Positions 52,493-59,088 of a stretch of DNA of 64,000 nt are shown piece by piece. Numbering within the stretch: position 1 is the first letter of the stretch; the number at the start of each line of letters is the position of its first letter. Under the pieces are notes generated by a model. That model saw only the letters and a list, made by a program, of their open reading frames with translations, did not search any database and was not told the DNA's origin. This DNA is from Pimelobacter simplex. Its GTDB lineage: Bacteria; Actinomycetota; Actinomycetes; Propionibacteriales; Nocardioidaceae. The translations under genes were made by a program, and so were the position numbers. Location of the stretch: positions 1,156,479 through 1,220,478 of the forward strand of contig NZ_FOUK01000001.1 in the NCBI RefSeq assembly GCF_900114845.1. The letters run 5' to 3'.

Positions 52493-53847
52493 CGGGTTCC
52501 TTTCAGGCGGTGCATGAGGGGGGTGGACAGGGTGATCCCCGCTGCTCCGGCGAGCAGGAGGATTCCGAGAGCCCACTCCCAGGCCGCGCCGGTCCGTGCG
52601 GGCCGGTCGTCGGTCGAGGTGGGGGCGGAGGTGAGGGCGTAGGCGACCGGCGGCTCGTAGGCAGCCGGGACGCTCGTGCCCGCGTCGGGGGTGGTGGCGC
52701 CGGTGCCGAACGCGTTGCCCGGCAGGGCCGGCGGGCTGGGCTGGGTGGTCGTCGGCAGGGACGGGCCCGGGGGCTGGACCGTCGGGGGGACCTGGCCGGG
52801 CTCGTTGGTGGGCTGCTTGCCGGGCTTCTGGGGGGTGACCGGCGGCTTCTCGGGCGTGATGGCGGTCTTCGCGTCCCAGCTGACGAGGACCGGCTTGGCG
52901 ACCTTGAAGGCGTCGGTGGCGCCGCCGGAGGAGTACCAGTACGCCGCGGAGCCGGTCTTCTCGAGGAAGCGCAGGAAGCTGGCGGGGAAGGCGCCCCAGC
53001 TGTCGCCGCTGGTCGACTGCTGTGAGCCGTCGGCCGGCTTGTGGGGCACCTTGAGGTACTTGGCGACGCCGGTGAAGCCCTTCTCGGCGGCCAGCTGGGA
53101 GGCGCCGACGCCGTCGAGCTCGACCAGGGTGATCGGCGTGCTGGGGACCGGCGACCACTTGGTCATGTCCTCCATCGAGCTGGCGAAGCCGGACGCCGTC
53201 GCGGTGATCGCCGCGGTGCCCTTGGCCAGGTCGACGGTGAGGACCGGGTCGCTGACCGTGAAGAAGGTCATCCCGGAGTAGTAGAAGAGCGTGAAGGAGC
53301 CGGTCCAGGCGATCCGGGCGGTGCCGGCGGCGGGGTCGACCTGGCCCTTGCCGCCGGAGATCACGACCTGGTGGTTGCTGAAGGTGCCGGCGGTCGGGCT
53401 GCCCAGGGGCGTGGTGTCGTCGGAGCCGGTCTTGAGGCCGGCGTAGTCGGCCAGGCGGGTGCCGCGGCTGGTGTTCTTCTCGATCCGGACGTTGCCCGAG
53501 CGGGCCAGCCAGGCGGTCGCCTTGGTGGTCGGCCAGCGGCCGGCGGCGTCGAGGGTCTGGCCGCCGCGGCCCGGGTCGGGGGCCTTGCCGGCGGACAGGA
53601 AGTTGAAGGTGCCCGGTGCGTGGGCGCGGTTGTTGCTCTCGTCGTTGACGCCCCAGCGGAAGACCGCGTCGGAGACGGCGAACGCGGTGTCGTCCGTGGG
53701 CTGCTCGGTGGGCTGCTCGGTGGGTTCCTCGGTGGGCTGCTCAGTGGGCTGCTCAGTGGGCTCGTCGTCGGCGACGGCGGGCAGGCCGAGCCCGGCGACG
53801 AGGAGCAGGAGCGCGGCGACCAGGCCGAGGAGCAGGCGGCGGATCAT
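52489..53847 (-). CDS. membrane-anchored HtaA-domain haem-binding protein
   Basis: This 452-residue protein has a signal peptide (about 1-26), a PTEQ repeat (29-51), an HtaA-like domain (about 57-335, with FRWGVNDESNNRAH, LFYYSGMTFFTVSDPVLTV and AAYWYSSGGATDAFK), a Pro-rich wall-spanning stretch (about 336-395), and a C-terminal membrane segment (about 425-446). It ends in a short basic tail. I infer surface display of a haem-binding domain that passes haem to HmuT. The usual His ligand position of classical HtaA reads Tyr-Tyr-Ser-Gly. Overlaps both neighbours by 4 nt. Confidence 0.87.
   Translation of the reverse strand: MIRRLLLGLVAALLLLVAGLGLPAVADDEPTEQPTEQPTEEPTEQPTEQPTDDTAFAVSDAVFRWGVNDESNNRAHAPGTFNFLSAGKAPDPGRGGQTLDAAGRWPTTKATAWLARSGNVRIEKNTSRGTRLADYAGLKTGSDDTTPLGSPTAGTFSNHQVVISGGKGQVDPAAGTARIAWTGSFTLFYYSGMTFFTVSDPVLTVDLAKGTAAITATASGFASSMEDMTKWSPVPSTPITLVELDGVGASQLAAEKGFTGVAKYLKVPHKPADGSQQSTSGDSWGAFPASFLRFLEKTGSAAYWYSSGGATDAFKVAKPVLVSWDAKTAITPEKPPVTPQKPGKQPTNEPGQVPPTVQPPGPSLPTTTQPSPPALPGNAFGTGATTPDAGTSVPAAYEPPVAYALTSAPTSTDDRPARTGAAWEWALGILLLAGAAGITLSTPLMHRLKGTR
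53695..53763 (-). repeat. 12-nt tandem repeat encoding PTEQ units
   Basis: About 5.5 copies of a 12-base unit encode residues 29-51 (EPTEQPTEQPTEEPTEQPT). It is a likely flexible spacer near the exported protein's N-terminus and a possible site of length variation. Confidence 0.85.
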
Positions 53848-55037
53848 GCGGTCACCTCCGGGCGGTGCTGACCTGCGCGGCGGCGCAGGAGCAGGCGCAG
53901 CGCCAGGCCGAGCAGGGCGAGGACGAAGACGGCGGCGGCCACGAGCAGGAAGATCCGGCCGGCGCCGAGGGCCTGGTCGTCGTCCGCGTCGTCGGCGGTG
54001 CCGGCCGCGGCGGGGGCGGGCGCGTCGTCGGCCGGCCGTACGGCGAACCGCTCGGTCGTGCTCCCGCCGGAGGCGGCGCCGGTGAGCCGGAGCTCGTGGG
54101 TGCCGGCGGTGAGGGTCCGGGGCAGGGGCAGGATGCCGGCCACCTCGCCGGAGGGGCCGGCGACCATCGGGCCGATCCCGGCGACGCCGTCGTCGAGGAC
54201 GCCGAGGACCTGCTCGCCCGGGCGGAAGCCGGTCGCGGTGAAGGCGAGGGTGTTGCCGACCTTGGCGGTGAGCCGGTCGGTGGTGAGCTTGGGGGCGACC
54301 TTGCCGGTGGCGGCGCCGGCGGTGGGGGTCGTCGCGGGGTTCGCTGCGCCGTCCTCGGGCGCCGAGCCCGACGGCGAACCCGGCTGCGCGCCCGTCTGCG
54401 CGTCCGGCTCCGAGCCCGAGGACGAAGGCGGCGCGCTGTCGTAGACGTCGGTGAACCGGACCGGCGTGAAGCTCTCGTTGGCGCGGTTCTTGACGCCGTG
54501 CGCGCCGATGGTGATGACGCCGCAGGTGACCTTGAGGCAGTCGACGGTGGCGACCTTGCCGTTGCGGTCGACGCTCTGGAAGGTCGGGCCGGGCACGGTG
54601 ATCGTGGTCCGGAAGCTGCCGTTGGCGGCGAGCGTGCCGTTGGCCTCACCGGCGGTGGAGCTGCCGGGGAAGGCGATGAAGCGCAGGTAGCCCTGGTTGG
54701 CGGCGGCGTTCTCGGCATCGGGGATGTAGCGGTAGTCCTTGCCGACGACGCCGCCGCGCGAGGGCTTCCAGGAGCCGCCGCGCGCGTCGTCGACCCAGCC
54801 GAACATCACGTAGACGCCGCCGAAGCCGCCCTTGACGACCTGGAAGCCGCTGCCGCGGATGGTCAGCGGCGTGCGGTAGCGGGAGTCGGCGGCGGCGCTG
54901 CCACGGTCGTTGGTGACGGTGGTCCGGCCGGCGGCCGCGGCGGGGGCGGCGGTGGTGCCGGTCACGCCGACGGCGAGGCCGGCGGCGAGCAGGGTGAGGG
55001 TGAGCAGCCGGGCGGCGGCCGCCGAGAGGCGGGTCAT
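53844..55037 (-). CDS. membrane-anchored beta-sandwich protein with neocarzinostatin-like module
   Basis: This 397-residue protein has a signal peptide (about 1-36). A beta module (about 37-185) ends with the pattern NGSFRTTITV ... VDCLKVTCGVITIG, giving Cys167-x4-Cys172, the spacing of the second neocarzinostatin disulfide. A Ser/Pro/Gln-rich linker (about 186-245), an Ig-like domain (about 246-335) and one C-terminal membrane segment (about 363-386) with a basic tail follow. No HtaA domain is present. It sits between hmuV and the HtaA genes with 4-nt overlaps. Role inferred: an anchored binding partner in haem relay. Confidence 0.75.
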   Translation of the reverse strand: MTRLSAAAARLLTLTLLAAGLAVGVTGTTAAPAAAAGRTTVTNDRGSAAADSRYRTPLTIRGSGFQVVKGGFGGVYVMFGWVDDARGGSWKPSRGGVVGKDYRYIPDAENAAANQGYLRFIAFPGSSTAGEANGTLAANGSFRTTITVPGPTFQSVDRNGKVATVDCLKVTCGVITIGAHGVKNRANESFTPVRFTDVYDSAPPSSSGSEPDAQTGAQPGSPSGSAPEDGAANPATTPTAGAATGKVAPKLTTDRLTAKVGNTLAFTATGFRPGEQVLGVLDDGVAGIGPMVAGPSGEVAGILPLPRTLTAGTHELRLTGAASGGSTTERFAVRPADDAPAPAAAGTADDADDDQALGAGRIFLLVAAAVFVLALLGLALRLLLRRRAGQHRPEVTA

Positions 55038-55846
55038 GCGGTCTCCTCCCGCGCGATGAGGGCACGCCGGTCGGGGAGCACGAGGAGCTCGCCGGTCGCC
55101 GGGTGCGGCAGGACGTCGATGGGATGGTCGTAGACGAGGCTCAGCAGCGGTGCGGTGAAGACGTCGGCGGGCGGGCCCTCGGCGGCCACCCGGCCGCGGT
55201 GCAGCAGGGCGACCCGGTCGGACCACGCCGCGGCGAGCGTCAGGTCGTGCAGGACGACGACCACGGCTGCGCCCGCCGCGGCCTGGGTGCGGGCCTCGGC
55301 GAGGACGGCCTCCTGGTGCCCGATGTCGAGCGCGGCGGTCGGCTCGTCGAGGAGCAGGACGCCGGTGCGCTGGGCGAGGATCCGGGCGAACGACGTGCGC
55401 CCCTTCTCGCCGCCGGAGAGCAGGCCGAAGGGCTGCGCGGCGAGCCGCTCGACGTCGGCGGTCGCCAACGCCTCGGCGACCACGCGCTCGTCGTGGTCCT
55501 CCTCGGGACGGCCGCGCCAGGGGGAGCGGCCCATCCGGACGACGTCGATCGCCGGGAACGGGAAGGAGATCTTGTGCTCCTGGGTGAGCACCGCGCGGGT
55601 GCGCGCCAGGTCGCGCAGCTTCCACTGCGCCAGCGGCGTGCCGTCGAGGCGGACCTCGCCCTCGTCGGGCGCCAGGTCGCCGGCGAGCACCGAGAGCAGG
55701 GTGGACTTGCCGGCGCCGTTGGGGCCGACCAGGGCGAGCACCTCGCGTCGTCGTACGGCGAGGTCGACCGACTCGAGGATCGGCCGGCGCCCGTAGCTGA
55801 GGGAGACCCCGTGCGCGGACAGGACGGCGGTGTCGGGGCGGCTCAT
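55034..55846 (-). CDS. hmuV: haem ABC transporter ATP-binding protein HmuV
   Basis: This 270-residue ATPase has Walker A VGPNGAGKSTL, Q-loop VLTQEHKISFPF, signature LSGGEKGRTSFAR, Walker B GVLLLDEPTAAL and H-loop VVVLHDLTLAA. The FPF...VVRMGRSPW segment is typical of HmuV/BtuD-type iron and haem importers. Its position after hmuU with a 4-nt overlap confirms the role. It powers haem import through HmuU. Confidence 0.93.
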   Translation of the reverse strand: MSRPDTAVLSAHGVSLSYGRRPILESVDLAVRRREVLALVGPNGAGKSTLLSVLAGDLAPDEGEVRLDGTPLAQWKLRDLARTRAVLTQEHKISFPFPAIDVVRMGRSPWRGRPEEDHDERVVAEALATADVERLAAQPFGLLSGGEKGRTSFARILAQRTGVLLLDEPTAALDIGHQEAVLAEARTQAAAGAAVVVVLHDLTLAAAWSDRVALLHRGRVAAEGPPADVFTAPLLSLVYDHPIDVLPHPATGELLVLPDRRALIAREETA

Positions 55847-56964
55847 GCCCAGCCTCCGGAGGTGCGACGGGTCCGGCGCAGCAGCCAGAAGAAGAACGGC
55901 CCGCCGACGAGCGAGGTGAGCATGCCGAGCGGCAGGTCGGTGTAGGCGACGGCGGTGCGCGCGACGGTGTCGGCGCAGATGAGCACGAGCGCGCCGGCCA
56001 GGAACGAGGCGACGAGCAGCGTGCGGTGGCCGGGGCCGGTCACCATCCGCACGAGGTGCGGGACGATGAGGCCGACGAAGGCGACGATGCCGCAGAAGCT
56101 GACCGCCGCGGCGGTGAGCAGCGCGACGACGACGATGAGCACGATCCGCAGCGCCTCGACGTTGACGCCGAGGTGGCGGGCCGAGCGCTCGCCGAGCGCG
56201 AGCAGGTCGAGGCTGCGCGCGCAGGCCAGGGCGATGACGACGCCGGCGACGGCGAGCGGCGCGACCACGACGACATAGGTCCAGCGGCTGCCGTTGAGGC
56301 TGCCGAGCTGCCAGAAGACGATGGACTCGCGGGCCTGGGTGTCGCCGAGGAACATCAGCAGCGCGAGGAGCGCACCCGCCACGGCGTTGACCGCGATGCC
56401 GGTGAGCACGAGCGTGACGACCTCGGTCCGCCCGTCGGAGCGGGAGAGCGCGTAGACCAGGAGCGTCGTGACGAGCCCACCGACGAAGGCGCACACCGGG
56501 ATCGACCAGTCGCCGGCGAAGCGCAGGCCGAAGACGATCGCGAAGCCGGCGGCGACGGCGGCGCCCGACGAGACGCCGACGACGCTCGGCTCGGCGAGCG
56601 GGTTGCCGAAGACGCCCTGCATCGCGGCGCCCGCGACGGCGAGCGAGCCGCCGACGATCACGGCCATGGCGATGCGCGAGAAGCGGACGTTCCACAGCGT
56701 GTACTCGCCGTTGGGGTGGCTGGGCATCGGCCCGGCGTCGATCCCGAGACGGTGCGCGATGGAGCCGAGGATCTCGCTGAGGGGGATGGTGAGCTGGCCG
56801 GAGCCGCCCGCCACCAGGACCGCGACGACGAGCGCGCCGACCAGGCCGGCGTACAGCGTGGCGATCCGGCGCCGGCGGTGCCGGTCGAGCGCGGCGGTGC
56901 CGTCGGCGACGCGGCCGGCGCCGGCCTCGGCGCGCAGCGCCGGGCCGGGCACGGTCGCGGTCAC
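55843..56964 (-). CDS. hmuU: haem ABC transporter permease HmuU (FecCD family)
   Basis: This 373-residue FecCD-type permease has about ten membrane segments. Family landmarks are IAMAVIVGGSLAVAGAAMQGVF, GNPLAEPSVVGVSSGA and GIVAFVGLIVPHLVRMVTGP. A basic N-terminal tail (HRRRRIA) precedes the first helix. GTG start overlaps hmuT by 4 nt. It forms the channel for haem delivered by HmuT. Confidence 0.93.
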   Translation of the reverse strand: MTATVPGPALRAEAGAGRVADGTAALDRHRRRRIATLYAGLVGALVVAVLVAGGSGQLTIPLSEILGSIAHRLGIDAGPMPSHPNGEYTLWNVRFSRIAMAVIVGGSLAVAGAAMQGVFGNPLAEPSVVGVSSGAAVAAGFAIVFGLRFAGDWSIPVCAFVGGLVTTLLVYALSRSDGRTEVVTLVLTGIAVNAVAGALLALLMFLGDTQARESIVFWQLGSLNGSRWTYVVVVAPLAVAGVVIALACARSLDLLALGERSARHLGVNVEALRIVLIVVVALLTAAAVSFCGIVAFVGLIVPHLVRMVTGPGHRTLLVASFLAGALVLICADTVARTAVAYTDLPLGMLTSLVGGPFFFWLLRRTRRTSGGWA

Positions 56965-58094
56965 GAACGGTCCTCGGCGGGCAGGCTCTCGGGCGCGTAG
57001 AGGGCTACGGCCAGCGCGTTGAGGACGTCGGCGGTGCGCGGTCCGTAGCTGAGGATCTGCGCGTCGTCCATCGCGATCACGCGGCGGTTCTCGCCGGCCG
57101 GCGTCTGGGCGAGGGCGGGGAACTGGTCGAGCAGGCCCTCGACGCCGCCGACGGAGTCGAGGCCCTTGCTCATCATCACCACGACGTCGGGCTGGGCCTT
57201 GATCAGGCCCTCGTCGTTGACCGGCTTCATGCCGTTCCAGCCGATCTCGCTGCTGACGTCGTAGCCGCCGACGGCGGTGATCAGCGCGTCCGCACCGGAG
57301 CCCCGGCCGAACATGTAGTAGACGTTCGCCTGACCCCGGACGTAGAGGAAGATCATCCGCATCTGGCCGGTGACGTCCTGCGGCGCGACCTTGGCGATCT
57401 GCGCCTCGACGGCGTCGGCCTCCTGGACGATCCGCTGGCCGAGCTGCTTGCCCTGCTCGGGGACGCCGAGCGCGCCGGCCACCTGCTCGGTCAGCTCGGC
57501 GAGGTTGGCGAGGCTCCGCTCGGCATCGACCACGACCACGGGGATGCCCGCGTCGCGGACCTGGAGGACGACGTCCCACGGGCCGAGCGAGGTGTCGGTG
57601 ATGAGCACGGTCGGGTCGAGGCCGAGGATCGCCTCGGCGTTGAGCTCGTGGCCGTTCTGGGTGACCAGCGGCCGGTCCTCGATCTCGGAGTACGCCGACG
57701 AGACGTCGCGGCCCACGATCCGGTCGCCGAGGCCCAGCTCGAAGACGGTCTGCGAGAGCGTGCCGTAGACGTCGAGGGCGAGGATCCGGCTGGTGTCCTC
57801 GACGGTGACCTTGGTGCCCTGCGCGTCGGTCACGGTGACCGGCAGCTGCGGCGTCGGGTCGTCCTCGACCGGGCGGATCTCCGGGTCGGGCAGGTTGATG
57901 TCGACCGGGCCCTGGTAGGCCTTCGGGTCCGCCAGCGCGGTCACGTCGGCGATCGAGGGGACCTCGGTGCCCGGTGACTCCTTCCCGGACCCGCTCTGCT
58001 TCCCGTCGAGCACGGGACCGCAGGCGCTGAGCGCGAGGGCGGCGGCAGCGACGGCGGCCAGCGTGCGGAAGGGGCGGGTCGTCGGGGGAACCAT
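56961..58094 (-). CDS. hmuT: haem-binding lipoprotein HmuT
   Basis: This 377-residue protein has a lipobox ALSAC (Cys25) and a periplasmic-binding-protein class III fold (about 95-365). ILALDVYGTLSQTVFELGLGDRIVG, a Tyr/Tyr-containing YVRGQANVYYMFGRGSG segment and EIGWNGMKPVN are typical of HmuT. It carries haem from surface proteins to HmuUV. First gene of the operon; the ATG is 39 bases downstream of the iron boxes. Confidence 0.9.
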   Translation of the reverse strand: MVPPTTRPFRTLAAVAAAALALSACGPVLDGKQSGSGKESPGTEVPSIADVTALADPKAYQGPVDINLPDPEIRPVEDDPTPQLPVTVTDAQGTKVTVEDTSRILALDVYGTLSQTVFELGLGDRIVGRDVSSAYSEIEDRPLVTQNGHELNAEAILGLDPTVLITDTSLGPWDVVLQVRDAGIPVVVVDAERSLANLAELTEQVAGALGVPEQGKQLGQRIVQEADAVEAQIAKVAPQDVTGQMRMIFLYVRGQANVYYMFGRGSGADALITAVGGYDVSSEIGWNGMKPVNDEGLIKAQPDVVVMMSKGLDSVGGVEGLLDQFPALAQTPAGENRRVIAMDDAQILSYGPRTADVLNALAVALYAPESLPAEDRS

Positions 58095-58132
58095 GCGCTG
58101 CTCTTTGCTGTCAGAGTGTCAACATCTCGGGC

Positions 58133-58167
58133 AAAGGTGACCCTAACACAAGCTTAGGCTCACCTAA
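58133..58167. promoter_or_regulatory. two overlapping IdeR/DtxR boxes before hmuT
   Basis: CAAGCTTAGGCTCACCTAA (58149-58167) matches the 19-bp consensus at about 15 positions. A weaker copy, AAAGGTGACCCTAACACAA, occupies 58133-58151 and overlaps it by 3 bases. They are 39-73 bases upstream of the hmuT ATG, the expected place for iron repression. Confidence 0.8.
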
Positions 58168-58270
58168 TTACAGCCCGAGAACGCGCAGGTCGTGCTGCAG
58201 GTGTGCGGCACGACGGACGCCCGAACGGATCTGACGGAACGTCAGGGACTTGCTTGACGGCCGTGAGCAA

Positions 58271-58289
58271 TTCGGTAAGGCTTACCTTA
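58271..58289. promoter_or_regulatory. near-perfect IdeR/DtxR box before the neocarzinostatin-like gene
   Basis: TTCGGTAAGGCTTACCTTA fits the consensus TWAGGTWAGSCTWACCTWA at 18 of 19 positions. It lies 214 bases upstream of the ATG at 58503 and 12 bases after a -35-like TTGACG, so it likely covers the promoter of the rightward transcript. Confidence 0.85.
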
Positions 58290-58427
58290 CCTCGCAGGTT
58301 CTGGTGAAGCCACTCGCGGCACCGGGCCGGCGAGGACGAGGCCGCGCGGCACGTGTGTCGCGAGGGATGACCGGGGCGCCGAACTTTCGCAGGGAACAGC
58401 GCCCCGGCCGACCCTGCGGCCTCCCAC

Positions 58428-58448
58428 GGCCGCGCGCAGTGCGCGGCC
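58428..58448 (+). other. hairpin in the 5' leader of the neocarzinostatin-like gene
   Basis: GGCCGCGC (58428-58435) and GCGCGGCC (58441-58448) form a perfect 8-bp stem with a 5-nt loop, 54 bases before the ATG. In a leader of about 200 bases it may affect mRNA stability or read-through. Confidence 0.5.
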
Positions 58449-58502
58449 TGACGAGGAATCGGCCCCAGGGCTGGTTCCGATCCTAGAGATGGAGAAGAAC
58501 CC

Positions 58503-59006
58503 ATGAGGTCCACCCCGAACCGCCGTACGACGGCGCGCGCCCTCTCCCTCCTCGCCGCGGGTGCCGCGGCGACGGCGCTGAGCGTGTCGGCGCCGGCGGC
58601 CCACGCCTCCGACACCAGCGACGCCGACAACGTCACGCTCTCGCCGGCGTCGAGCAGCTACGCCGACCTCGCGACGGTCACCGTCACGAAGACCGGGCTG
58701 AGCGCGAGCACCGACTACACGGTGAGCGTCTGCGAGTACGCGACCTACACCTTCCTGCCGCTGGTCAAGATCCCGGCCTGCGGCGAGAGCAACCAGGTCG
58801 ACACCACCTCCAGCGCGTCGGGCGTCGTCACCGTGACCGGCTTCCAGCTCCTCGCGAACGACACCAACGCCCACGCCAACCTGCTCGGCCAGCCGGGCAA
58901 CATCAACTGCAGCACCAAGCTGTGCGAGGTCGTCATCACCCCGACCCACGGCGGCGGCGGCAGCGGCACCTACGCCGGCGACAGCGCCGAGTTCAACGTC
59001 TCCTGA
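58503..59006 (+). CDS. secreted neocarzinostatin-fold protein, candidate haem-binding partner
   Basis: This 167-residue protein has a signal peptide to about residue 35 (APAAHA) and a mature domain of about 132 residues. VTLSPASSSYADLATVTVTKTGL, the Cys77-Cys93 pair and Cys136-x4-Cys141 (NINCSTKLCEVVI) follow the neocarzinostatin apoprotein layout of seven strands and two disulfides. The family carries enediyne chromophores in a few antibiotics, but no enediyne genes are here. The gene is under the best iron box of the window and beside haem-uptake genes. I infer that the same cleft binds haem or another planar iron ligand. GAGAAGAACC precedes the ATG. Confidence 0.82.
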   Translation: MRSTPNRRTTARALSLLAAGAAATALSVSAPAAHASDTSDADNVTLSPASSSYADLATVTVTKTGLSASTDYTVSVCEYATYTFLPLVKIPACGESNQVDTTSSASGVVTVTGFQLLANDTNAHANLLGQPGNINCSTKLCEVVITPTHGGGGSGTYAGDSAEFNVS

Positions 59007-59012
59007 CGCCTG

Positions 59013-59052
59013 ACCGGACGGTGCGCGGACTCGGGCCCGCGCGCCGTCCGGT
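59013..59052 (+). terminator. terminator or attenuator between the neocarzinostatin-like and HtaA genes
   Basis: A 15-bp stem (59013-59027 with 59038-59052, one G-U wobble) closes a 10-nt loop just 6 bases after the stop. It would cut most transcripts and leave the downstream HtaA gene at a lower level unless read through. Confidence 0.8.
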
Positions 59053-59088
59053 GTTCGTCGCCGCTCCCGACTCCCGAAGGTCGCCCGC

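Larger units (their letters stand above)
58095..58502. other. gene-free divergent control region of the haem locus
   Basis: These 408 bases hold no convincing gene. They contain three iron-box-like sites (58133-58151, 58149-58167, 58271-58289), a -35-like TTGACG at 58254-58259 facing right, and an 8-bp hairpin (58428-58448). The open frame on the minus strand across 58160-58636 runs antisense through the downstream signal peptide and has no coding support. Confidence 0.8.

Noticed and set aside
52489..53847. Sortase-anchored surface protein
   Set aside because: The C-terminus has a membrane segment and basic tail but no LPXTG-like motif, so simple membrane anchoring is more likely.
58503..59006. 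Enediyne antibiotic biosynthesis
   Set aside because: A neocarzinostatin-like apoprotein is present, but no polyketide synthase or self-resistance genes are in the window; the neighbours are haem-uptake genes.
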